Shown: piece after piece, positions 23,766-30,452 of the stretch
How the letters are laid out: each line of letters begins with the position of its first letter
How positions within the stretch are numbered: the stretch's first letter is position 1
NCBI GenBank assembly: GCA_035640455.1
Contig: DASQWB010000032.1
Coordinates: 1 to 64,000, forward strand
Source: AC-50 sp035640455
Lineage (GTDB): Bacteria; Actinomycetota; Thermoleophilia; Gaiellales; Gaiellaceae
Direction of reading: 5' to 3'
Length of the DNA: 64,000 bases
Translations under genes and position numbers: made by a program
The notes under the pieces: model-generated
What the model was told of the DNA's origin: nothing
What the model saw: only the letters and a program-made list of their open reading frames with translations
Database searches by the model: none

Positions 23766-25825
23766 GTCTCCGACACCGTGACCCGGCCGTTCTCGAGCTG
23801 CACGTTCCAGGCGCGATCGAAGGCGCGCACCCGCTCGAGGCTCAGCCGGCCCGCCCACGGCGGCAGCTCGGGCGCGACACTCTCGAGCGCCCGCCGCTCC
23901 AGATTCGGCCGCAACCCGAGCAGGAGGCGCAGCAGGAGCACAGGCGTTCCGGCCGCCCACGCCTGCGGGCGGGCTGCGGTCGGATAGGCGATCGGGAACG
24001 GCGTGGCCCCTCGCGAGAGCCCGGCAAAGACCTCCGGCAGCTGGTAGCTGAAGAAACCGGCGGCCTCGAGCATCCGACGGGCGATGCGGTGCACCTCCTC
24101 CCAGCGGCTGTAGCGGGCGAGGCCCCACGCGATCAGCGAGTTGTCGTGCGGCCAGACGGTGCCGTTGTGGTAGGAGAGCGGGTTGTAGCCACCTTCGCTC
24201 GCGCCCATCGTCCGGACGCCCCAGCCCGACCACAACGAGTCCGAGGTGAGCTGCGAGACGACGGCGTCGACCCGATGCTCGGGCACGATCCCGCTCCACA
24301 GGAGGTGCCCCATGTTCGACGTGAGCGCGTCGACCTGCCGCTTGTCGGCATCGAGCCCGAGCACGTAGTAGCCTCCGCGCTCGTCGCGCCAGAACGCCGC
24401 GTCGAAGGCCTGTTGGAGCGCCTCGACCTCCCGCTCGAGGCGCGCGGCGAGCTCGTCGTCGAGCCAGACCTCGCGGGCGAGCTCGGCGAGCCGCCGCTTT
24501 GCGTCGTAGACGTAGCCCTGGACCTCGACCGGCGCGATCGGCGGCTCCGCCAGCGTCCCGTCGGCGAAGCGCTGCGAGTCGTCGGAGTCCTTCCACGACT
24601 GGTTCTTGATCCCCGGCTTCGCCCGCCGCAGGTACTCGACGAAGCCGTCGCCGTCGCGGTCGCCGTACTCGTCGATCCACCGGAGGGCGAGGAGGGCCGG
24701 CTCCCGTAGCCCTCGGACGAGGTCGGCGTCGCCCGTCCACCGCCAGACCTCGGAGAGCAGGATTAGATAGAGCGGCGTCGCGTCCGCGGTTCCGTAGTAG
24801 GTCCCGTGCCACGCCGTCGCGGTCTTGCCGTGGCGCACCTCGTGGACGATCTTGCCCGGCTCGGCGTCGATCGACGGGTCGTCCTCGCGCGCCTGGAGCT
24901 CCGCGAGGGTCTCCAAGGCGCTCCGAGCCAGGTCCGGCCCGAAGAGCAGCGTCTGCAGGCACGTGACGATCGTGTCCCGACCGAACACGGTCATGAACCA
25001 GGGCATGCCGGCCGCGGGCAGCTTGCCGATCCGCCGGTCGCGGCCGCGGATCCGCAGCGATGCGAGGTCGGCGACGGACTGCTCGAACGTGTGGGAGAGG
25101 ACGTCCCAGCTCGTGTCGAGCCCCGGGATCCAGACCCGCCATTCGCGGAGCGAATCCCTGATGTGGCTCCGCTCGTCGCCGAAGCGAGCCGCGACGGCGC
25201 TCGGAGCGCTTAGCTCGCCGTTCTCCGTGGGCACGACGTCGACCCGCAGCTCCCACACGGAGCGGGGCTGGAGCGAGAGCCGGTACGCGACGGCGCCGTT
25301 CCCGACTTCGCCGCGCTCGGAGAGGATCACCTGGGTCCGAGGCCCCGATTCGGCGCCGTCCTCGAACAGGAAGCGGTTGTTCTCGTCGTCGAAGACGGGG
25401 TCGACCGGGTCCGGCAGGCGCCGCGTGCCGGTCGGGTCGCCGAACGCGACGTCCTGCGCCTTGACCGTGAAGATGTCGGCGAAGTCGGAGGCGAACTCGA
25501 GCGCCAGCTCGAACTCGACCGGCTCGCCGCCCTCGTTCGTGACCGTCAGCCGATCCTGCATCGCCTCGCCGACGAACCGCCGCCGCGCGATCAGCAGCGT
25601 GTCCGCCGGCAGGCCACCCGCACGCGGGTTGCGCAGGTAGAACGCGGCCGAGAAGTACTCGACCTTGTCGGAGGAGAGCAGCATCGGCCGCTCCCCGTTC
25701 ACCGTCAGCCTGAGACCGGAGAGGAACCGCGTGTCCTGCGCGAAGAAGCCGCTCGTCCGGTCGCCGATGTCGCCGCGGTCGTCGCAGATGCAGAAGGTCG
25801 AGCCTTCGAGGATCGTCAGGGTCAC
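23762..25825 (-). CDS. Amylo-alpha-1,6-glucosidase / glycogen-debranching-type protein
   Basis: 687 aa. The N-terminal beta domain (ILEGSTFCICDDRGDIGDRTSGFFAQDTRFLS) is the GDE_N_bis module. The rest is an (alpha/alpha)6 barrel of GH63/GH133 type with MTVFGRDTIVTCLQTLLFGP and a late NGTVWPHDNSLIAWGLAR segment carrying likely acid residues. Probably hydrolyses alpha-glucosidic branch points or a related oligosaccharide. A -10 box 6 nt upstream suggests a leaderless message. Confidence 0.88.
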   Translation of the reverse strand: MTLTILEGSTFCICDDRGDIGDRTSGFFAQDTRFLSGLRLTVNGERPMLLSSDKVEYFSAAFYLRNPRAGGLPADTLLIARRRFVGEAMQDRLTVTNEGGEPVEFELALEFASDFADIFTVKAQDVAFGDPTGTRRLPDPVDPVFDDENNRFLFEDGAESGPRTQVILSERGEVGNGAVAYRLSLQPRSVWELRVDVVPTENGELSAPSAVAARFGDERSHIRDSLREWRVWIPGLDTSWDVLSHTFEQSVADLASLRIRGRDRRIGKLPAAGMPWFMTVFGRDTIVTCLQTLLFGPDLARSALETLAELQAREDDPSIDAEPGKIVHEVRHGKTATAWHGTYYGTADATPLYLILLSEVWRWTGDADLVRGLREPALLALRWIDEYGDRDGDGFVEYLRRAKPGIKNQSWKDSDDSQRFADGTLAEPPIAPVEVQGYVYDAKRRLAELAREVWLDDELAARLEREVEALQQAFDAAFWRDERGGYYVLGLDADKRQVDALTSNMGHLLWSGIVPEHRVDAVVSQLTSDSLWSGWGVRTMGASEGGYNPLSYHNGTVWPHDNSLIAWGLARYSRWEEVHRIARRMLEAAGFFSYQLPEVFAGLSRGATPFPIAYPTAARPQAWAAGTPVLLLRLLLGLRPNLERRALESVAPELPPWAGRLSLERVRAFDRAWNVQLENGRVTVSET

Positions 25826-25831
25826 GGCGCG

Positions 25832-25837
25832 AGGCTA
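25832..25837 (-). promoter_or_regulatory. -10 box TAGCCT, leaderless start of the amylo-glucosidase gene
   Basis: TAGCCT on the minus strand with 6 nt to the GTG at 25825; lies in the end of the SDR gene. Confidence 0.5.
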
Positions 25838-26566
25838 CTCGGTGCGCAGGATGCGGCCACCGCTCGATTGCGCGAGCGCCTTGACGACGATCTCGTCGAC
25901 ATTGACATGCGGAGGCCGCGTGAGCGCGAACAGGATGCACTCGGCGATGTCGTCCGGGCTCATCGCCTCGACACCGGTGTAGACGGCGCGCGCCTTCTCC
26001 GCGTCGCCGCGGAAGCGGACGAGCGAGAAGTCGGTCTCGACGAGCCCGGGATCGACGGTCGTAATCCGGATCGGCCGGCCGAGCAGGTCCTCACGCAGCG
26101 CGTAGGTGAAGCCGCGCACCGCGAACTTCGACGTCACGTAGAGCGCCGCGTTCTCGTACGCCTGCCGGCCGGCGACCGAGCCCATGTTGACGACGTGCCC
26201 GCCGTCGCGCAGGTGCGGGAGGCAGAGGCGCGTCATCCGGATCAGCCCGTTCACGTTCGTCTCGAGCACGACTCGCTCGTCCTCCTCGCTCGAGGCGTCG
26301 AACGGATCGCGCCCGAGCGCGAGGCCGGCGGCGTTCACGAGGACGTCGAGCGGGCCCAGCTCTTGCACGACGCGCTCGACGAAGCGCGCGCAGCTCGCCG
26401 GGTCGGTGACGTCGAGCTCGAGCGCGAGATCTCCCTCGAGTCGGTCGGCCCGCCGCGCGCCGACGGCGACCCTGGCGCCCTCGCGCCGGAGAGCCCTCGC
26501 CGTCGCCGCGCCGATCCCGCTCGACGCGCCGGTGACGATCGCCGTCTTGCCGTCGAGGGCGCCCAC
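25835..26566 (-). CDS. Short-chain dehydrogenase/reductase
   Basis: 243 aa classical SDR. TGASSGIGAATARAL is the NAD(P) loop, NAAG is conserved, and the active-site Ser-Tyr-Lys reads GSVAGRQAYENAALYVTSKF. Arg residues after the second strand (GARRADRLE) favour NADP. The closest general pattern is the YdfG/serine-3-dehydrogenase-like group; substrate unknown. Upstream gene of the amylo-glucosidase, but each seems to have its own promoter. Confidence 0.88.
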   Translation of the reverse strand: MGALDGKTAIVTGASSGIGAATARALRREGARVAVGARRADRLEGDLALELDVTDPASCARFVERVVQELGPLDVLVNAAGLALGRDPFDASSEEDERVVLETNVNGLIRMTRLCLPHLRDGGHVVNMGSVAGRQAYENAALYVTSKFAVRGFTYALREDLLGRPIRITTVDPGLVETDFSLVRFRGDAEKARAVYTGVEAMSPDDIAECILFALTRPPHVNVDEIVVKALAQSSGGRILRTE

Positions 26567-26572
26567 GCGCGG

Positions 26573-26578
26573 AGCTTA
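26573..26578 (-). promoter_or_regulatory. -10 box TAAGCT, leaderless start of the SDR gene, at the edge of a structured repeat
   Basis: TAAGCT on the minus strand with 6 nt to the GTG at 26566. The box overlaps the left arm of the structured element, so the element could influence SDR transcription. Confidence 0.5.
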
Positions 26579-26747
26579 GAGCCCCTTTCGGGACGAACGC
26601 GCGCTGATCGGGTGCGCTGGGCGAGTGCGAGCCAAGGACGCAGGGAGCGTTCGTAGCCGGAGGCTACGGGCGCGACCGAGGACGCAGGATCGTGGCGCCC
26701 AGCGCGGCCGGGCAGCCCGCGGCTCATTCCGAAAGGGGCTCTCTAAG
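26575..26747 (+). ncRNA. Structured ~170-bp repeat element, copy A (diverged)
   Basis: Arms CTTAGAGCCCCTTTCGG (from 26575) and its complement with a 2-nt bulge (26729-26746) enclose an inner stem GCGCTGGGCG (26614-26623) with CGCCCAGCGC (26696-26705). The core starts AAGGACGCAGGGAGCG (26634) and has an apical hairpin CGTAGCC-GGA-GGCTACG. Copies B and C keep this layout with other arm sequences. The right arm overlaps the 3' end of the DUF3237 gene. It could be an RNA, a miniature transposable element or a complex terminator; the type given is provisional. Confidence 0.6.
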
Positions 26748-27164
26748 GCGTTCGAGCGGCTCCCAGACGAGCTCGGCGACGTCGACGACAACCCCACCGG
26801 TCGTGATTTCGCCGACCACGGTGCAGACGACGTCGTTCAGGCGCGCATAGCGGTCGTCGTCGCTGAGGTGGGTCATGCTCCCGACCAGCTCGCGTCCGCC
26901 GGGGCCCTCGCTGCGGAGGAAGCCGTACAAGGCGATCATCAGCACTGCGCCGTCGTCGGTCTCGACGACGCCGCGAAAATCGGGGACGAGTGTGCCGTCG
27001 GCGCGACGCCGTGGGAAGTTGGCCGCCCGGAACCGCCCCATCACCTGCCCTTCACACCGGCCTTCGGCGATAAAGAAGCTCTGCCCCTCGGCGCCGTCGA
27101 AGAGGTCGACGCTCCATCCCTCGGGGGTGGTCCAGCGAATCCGGTAGAGCGGCTCGAGGCGCAT
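26724..27164 (-). CDS. DUF3237-family protein
   Basis: 146 aa. LEPLYRIRW at the start, GGRELVGSMTHLSD in the middle and an alternating beta pattern throughout agree with the small beta-barrel DUF3237 family, whose biochemical role is unknown. The last residues (LREPLSE) are encoded by the arm of the structured repeat, so the natural C-terminus may have been altered by it. Confidence 0.65.
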   Translation of the reverse strand: MRLEPLYRIRWTTPEGWSVDLFDGAEGQSFFIAEGRCEGQVMGRFRAANFPRRRADGTLVPDFRGVVETDDGAVLMIALYGFLRSEGPGGRELVGSMTHLSDDDRYARLNDVVCTVVGEITTGGVVVDVAELVWEPLERLREPLSE

Positions 27165-27174
27165 CGGCCCTACA

Positions 27175-27201
27175 GGGACCCCGGCTCATGGCCGGGGTCC
27201 C
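27175..27201. terminator. Strong GC hairpin between the lactonase and DUF3237 genes
   Basis: GGGACCCCGGC (27175-27185) pairs with GCCGGGGTCCC (27191-27201) around a 5-nt loop. No T-run follows on either strand, so it would be a tailless terminator. Confidence 0.45.
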
Positions 27202-27222
27202 AGACTCGGACGACCTTCACCG

Positions 27223-28260
27223 TCAGCTCGCCGCCAGCCCCGCGACCGTCTCGGGCACGCCCTCGAAGGCGCCGACCGGTCGCAGGCGGCCGTCGTCCTC
27301 GACGCTCCAGCCGTGCACCCGCTGCGCGTCGGCGTCGATCGCGTACAGGAACGAGCCGTCGCGCGTCAGCGCCTCGTCGCGGATCCCGGCCTCGCCGAGC
27401 CGCGCCGAGCCCGCTACGGGCTCCAGCAGCTCGAGCGCGCCGTCGGAGCCGATCGCGTAGCTCGAGATCGTCCCGTCCCCGAAGTTCGTCACGTAGACGT
27501 AGCGGCCGTCGTTCGTCGCCGCGGCCCAGCAGACCTCGCTTCGGGTGTCGCCGACCGAGCCGCTCACCGGCGCGAGCCGGCCGGGGCCCGTGATGCTGTA
27601 GGAGGACGCGGCGGCCCGGCCGATCTCGCCGCCGAAGGCCTCGGTCACGACGACGGTCCCGGACGCGGTGAAGTCGAAGCCGTAGGGCGTCGCGCCCGCC
27701 GACTCGATCGTCGCCGGCCCGTCGGCGTAGCCGCGCTCGTCGACGGCGAACGAGCTGATGCTGTTCGTGCCTCGCTCGGTCACGACGAGCGTGCGGCCGT
27801 CCGGGCTGAAGGAGATCTGCGCCGGGTCGGCGTCGTCCGCGCTCAGCGGCCGCGCCGAGTCCGGAAGCGGCGTCAGCTTCCCGTCCGCGAGCCGGAAGCC
27901 CGCGATCGACGGCGTGCCGTTGTTGAGGACGTAGACGAGGTCGTCGTGCACGGCGACGCTCGTGGGGCCGGCGCCGCCCGAGGCGACGCGGTCGGCCAGC
28001 CGCAGGCCGTCCGGCTCGACGGCGAAGAGCGTGAGCTCGTCGCTGCCCGCGTTCGTGGCGAGGAGCCAGCGGCCGTCGCGGCTCAGGACGACCGAGCTCT
28101 GCGACGGGAGATGCGGCTTGCCGGTGCCGCGGCCGCTGGTGCTGTAGCTCCCGAGCGGGTGCAGCGCGCCGTCCACGGAGCGGCGGTAGGCGACGATTCG
28201 GTTGTCGGTCTCGTCGTTCGTCTGCACGAAGACGGCGCCCTCTGCTGCGTGATCGTTCAT
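27223..28260 (-). CDS. Seven-bladed beta-propeller lactonase family protein
   Basis: 345 aa with AGAGGGAG before the ATG. Repeated blade motifs (VVLSRDGRWLLATNAGSDEL, ISFSPDGRTLVVTERGTN, DGRYVYVTNFGDGTI) match the lactonase/6-phosphogluconolactonase (PF10282) propeller. No signal peptide, so cytoplasmic. Actual lactone substrate unproven; many members are uncharacterised. Confidence 0.82.
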   Translation of the reverse strand: MNDHAAEGAVFVQTNDETDNRIVAYRRSVDGALHPLGSYSTSGRGTGKPHLPSQSSVVLSRDGRWLLATNAGSDELTLFAVEPDGLRLADRVASGGAGPTSVAVHDDLVYVLNNGTPSIAGFRLADGKLTPLPDSARPLSADDADPAQISFSPDGRTLVVTERGTNSISSFAVDERGYADGPATIESAGATPYGFDFTASGTVVVTEAFGGEIGRAAASSYSITGPGRLAPVSGSVGDTRSEVCWAAATNDGRYVYVTNFGDGTISSYAIGSDGALELLEPVAGSARLGEAGIRDEALTRDGSFLYAIDADAQRVHGWSVEDDGRLRPVGAFEGVPETVAGLAAS

Positions 28261-28318
28261 CGAGACTCCCTCTGACCCCTTCGTTGACGCTCCTGCAGTC
28301 GCGGGAGCGGCCGGGGCG

Positions 28319-29242
28319 TTACACGGGAGTCTCGCGGCGGAACGGCTCGCCGAGCTCGACCGGCTGGCGCGGGCCCGCGGCGTGCTCGACCTGGAGCGTC
28401 GTGTGCGTCAGCCCGAAGCGCTCGCCGAGCATCCGCTCGAGGTCCGCGCGGAGGCCGTGGCAGTCGGCGCCGGGCTCGACGAGCACGTGCGCCGAGAACG
28501 CGGGGAAGCCGCTCGTCACGGTCCAGACGTGCAGGTCGTGTGCCTCGACGACCTGCGGCTCGGCGACCAGAGCATGGCCCACCTCGTCGGGGTCGATCTC
28601 GCCGGGCGAGCCCTCCATGAAGATCCGCGTCGATTCCCGCAGCAGCACGAACGCCGAGCGGAAGACGAGCGCGGCGACGAGGAGGCCGGCGATCGGGTCG
28701 AAGCGGTCCGAGCCGGTCGAGAGCACGAGCGCGCCGGCGACCGCAGTGCCGGCGAAGGCGGCCAGATCGGTGGCGACGTGGAGGAAGACGCCGCGCACGT
28801 TCAGGCTCTCGCGGCTCGAGCGGGCGAGGATTGCCGTCGCGACCAGGTTCACGGCGACGCCGATAAGCGCCACCACGAGGACGACGCCGCCACGCACGTC
28901 CGGCGGGTCGACGAGCCGCCGCACGGCCGCGTAGACGATCCACACGCCGACGAGGAGGAGCGAGAGCCCGTTCGCCTGGGCGGCGAGGATCTCGAGCCGC
29001 GAGAAGCCGAAGGTGAAGCGGCCTCGCGGCGGGCGGCGCGCCATCGACGCCGCGACGAGCGCGAACCCGAGCGCGCCGACGTCGGTGAGCAGGTGCCCCG
29101 CGTCCGCGAGGAGCGCGAGCGAGCCGGCGACGAGGCCGGCGACGACCTCGCCGACCATCAGCCCGCCGACGAGCACCGCCGCCGCGGCGAGTGCCCGCCG
29201 GTCGGCAGCGACCCGCGTCTCGTGCGCGTGAGCGTGCATCAC
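28319..29242 (-). CDS. Cation diffusion facilitator, CzcD/ZitB type
   Basis: 307 aa. His-rich start (MHAHAHE), six membrane helices, the metal-site helices LLADAGHLLTDVGAL and HVATDLAAFAGT (the HD...D pattern of zinc-type CDFs), and a C-terminal ferredoxin-like domain (EAHDLHVWTVTSGFPAFSAHV). Exports Zn2+ or a similar divalent ion against protons. Two near-identical 19-bp palindromes lie 29-87 nt upstream of its start and could be the binding sites of a metal-responsive repressor. Confidence 0.88.
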   Translation of the reverse strand: MMHAHAHETRVAADRRALAAAAVLVGGLMVGEVVAGLVAGSLALLADAGHLLTDVGALGFALVAASMARRPPRGRFTFGFSRLEILAAQANGLSLLLVGVWIVYAAVRRLVDPPDVRGGVVLVVALIGVAVNLVATAILARSSRESLNVRGVFLHVATDLAAFAGTAVAGALVLSTGSDRFDPIAGLLVAALVFRSAFVLLRESTRIFMEGSPGEIDPDEVGHALVAEPQVVEAHDLHVWTVTSGFPAFSAHVLVEPGADCHGLRADLERMLGERFGLTHTTLQVEHAAGPRQPVELGEPFRRETPV

Positions 29243-29270
29243 GGCACCGTAGCGCGGGCTCAGGCCAACC

Positions 29271-29289
29271 CCGAGTGACAGTCACTCGG
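29271..29289. promoter_or_regulatory. 19-bp palindrome upstream of the CDF exporter, site 1
   Basis: CCGAGTGAC-A-GTCACTCGG, perfect 9-bp arms. It also contains the stop codon of the M48 protease gene. Confidence 0.5.
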
Positions 29290-30424
29290 ACCCGGCCAGC
29301 AGGGGCGTGTCGGAGTGACTGTCACTCCGGGTTCCCGCGGCCCAGGCGCGGCCGGCGGCGACTCGCTCGGGCGCGGTCGGGTGGGTGAAGAGGAGCGCGT
29401 AGACCGGCCGCGGCGGAGCGAGGTCCGAGAGGTTGGCCGCCGCGAGGCGCACGTGGGCCGTCTCGAAGGCCTCGAGGTCTCTCGTCAGCTCGAGCGAGAA
29501 GCGATCGGCGTGCCGCTCCCAGCGCCGCGAGATCGCCGAGCCCAGCGGAAGCGCCGCCAGCTCGAGCGCCGTCACGAGCAGGAGCACGAGCGGCGCCTGC
29601 CGCGGATCCGCCGGGTGGGAGACGAGCTCCCACAACACGACGACGGCCGCGGCCGCTCCGGCCATGCCGAGCAGGGTCCCCTTGGCGACGTGCCGCGCGT
29701 GCCGGTGGCCGAGCTCGTGGGCGACGACGAGCTCGATCTGGCGCGGCTCCTCGGCGGTGAGCAGCGTGTCGAAGAGGACGACGCGCCGAGTCGCGCCGAG
29801 CCCGGAGACGTACGCGTTCAGCTTCCGCGTGCGGCGGCTCGCGTCGGCGACGAGGACGTCGCGGACGGGGACTCCGGCCCGGCGTGCGAGGGCGCGCAGC
29901 CGCGAGGCGAGGTCCGCGTCCTGGAGCGGCCGGAAGCGGTTGAACAGCGGCTCGAGGACGACCGGCGTGACGAACCCGAAGAGCAGCACCGCCGCGGCGG
30001 CGACCGGGGCTGCCACGACGGGCCAGCCGCGAGGGAAGGCGCGTGCCAGCCCGACGAGCGCGAGGACCGCCGCCGAGGTGAGGACGAGGCCGACGCCGAA
30101 GCTCTTGAGCCGGTCGAAGAGCCAGCCGCGCGCGGTCTGCGTCGAGAACCCCCAGCGCCGCTCGCGGACGTGGCCGCGCCAGAACGCGAGCGGCAGCCGC
30201 ACGAGCGTCGAGACGCCGACGACGAGCGCCGGGAAGGCGAGCGCCCGCCCCCACCACGGGAGCGAGTCGACCGCGCCGTACAGCCGGTCGCCCGCGCCCG
30301 TGAACGCCGCCGCCGACAAAACGGCCAATCCGAGCGTCACATCAAGCAGAAGAGCGACGTAGAGCGGCCGGTGGTAACGCCGCGCCCGCTCGACCTGCTC
30401 GACGCTGAAGAGCTCGGCCGGCAT
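29282..30424 (-). CDS. M48-family membrane metalloprotease (Ste24/CAAX type)
   Basis: 380 aa. Five to six membrane helices surround the zinc motif HELGH (about residues 236-240), with a downstream Glu ligand in WERHADRFSLEL, the arrangement of Ste24-like M48A proteases. The FSVEQVERARRYHR start and ARGWLFDRLK segment also match. Its last ~12 residues (SDSHSDTP) are encoded by the 19-bp palindromes. The start at 30424 overlaps the most upstream ATG of the divergent AAA protease. Confidence 0.85.
   Translation of the reverse strand: MPAELFSVEQVERARRYHRPLYVALLLDVTLGLAVLSAAAFTGAGDRLYGAVDSLPWWGRALAFPALVVGVSTLVRLPLAFWRGHVRERRWGFSTQTARGWLFDRLKSFGVGLVLTSAAVLALVGLARAFPRGWPVVAAPVAAAAVLLFGFVTPVVLEPLFNRFRPLQDADLASRLRALARRAGVPVRDVLVADASRRTRKLNAYVSGLGATRRVVLFDTLLTAEEPRQIELVVAHELGHRHARHVAKGTLLGMAGAAAAVVVLWELVSHPADPRQAPLVLLLVTALELAALPLGSAISRRWERHADRFSLELTRDLEAFETAHVRLAAANLSDLAPPRPVYALLFTHPTAPERVAAGRAWAAGTRSDSHSDTPLLAGSE
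29311..29329. promoter_or_regulatory. 19-bp palindrome upstream of the CDF exporter, site 2
   Basis: CGGAGTGAC-T-GTCACTCCG, 21 nt from site 1 and with the same GTGAC-N-GTCAC centre. It lies inside the 3' end of the M48 gene. Confidence 0.5.
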
Positions 30425-30440
30425 GGCGGAAACCCAAGGC

Positions 30441-30446
30441 TACACT
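30441..30446 (+). promoter_or_regulatory. -10 box TACACT, leaderless start of the FtsH-like gene
   Basis: TACACT with 6 nt to ATG 30453. Supports that ATG rather than ATG 30423, which would overlap the divergent M48 start codon. Confidence 0.55.
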
Positions 30447-30452
30447 CCGAGG

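Noticed and set aside
21966..25940. A single 1324-codon minus-strand frame
   Set aside because: Only its end (GT4 glycosyltransferase) is real; the rest is an out-of-frame shadow of the amylo-glucosidase and membrane-protein genes, kept open by high GC.
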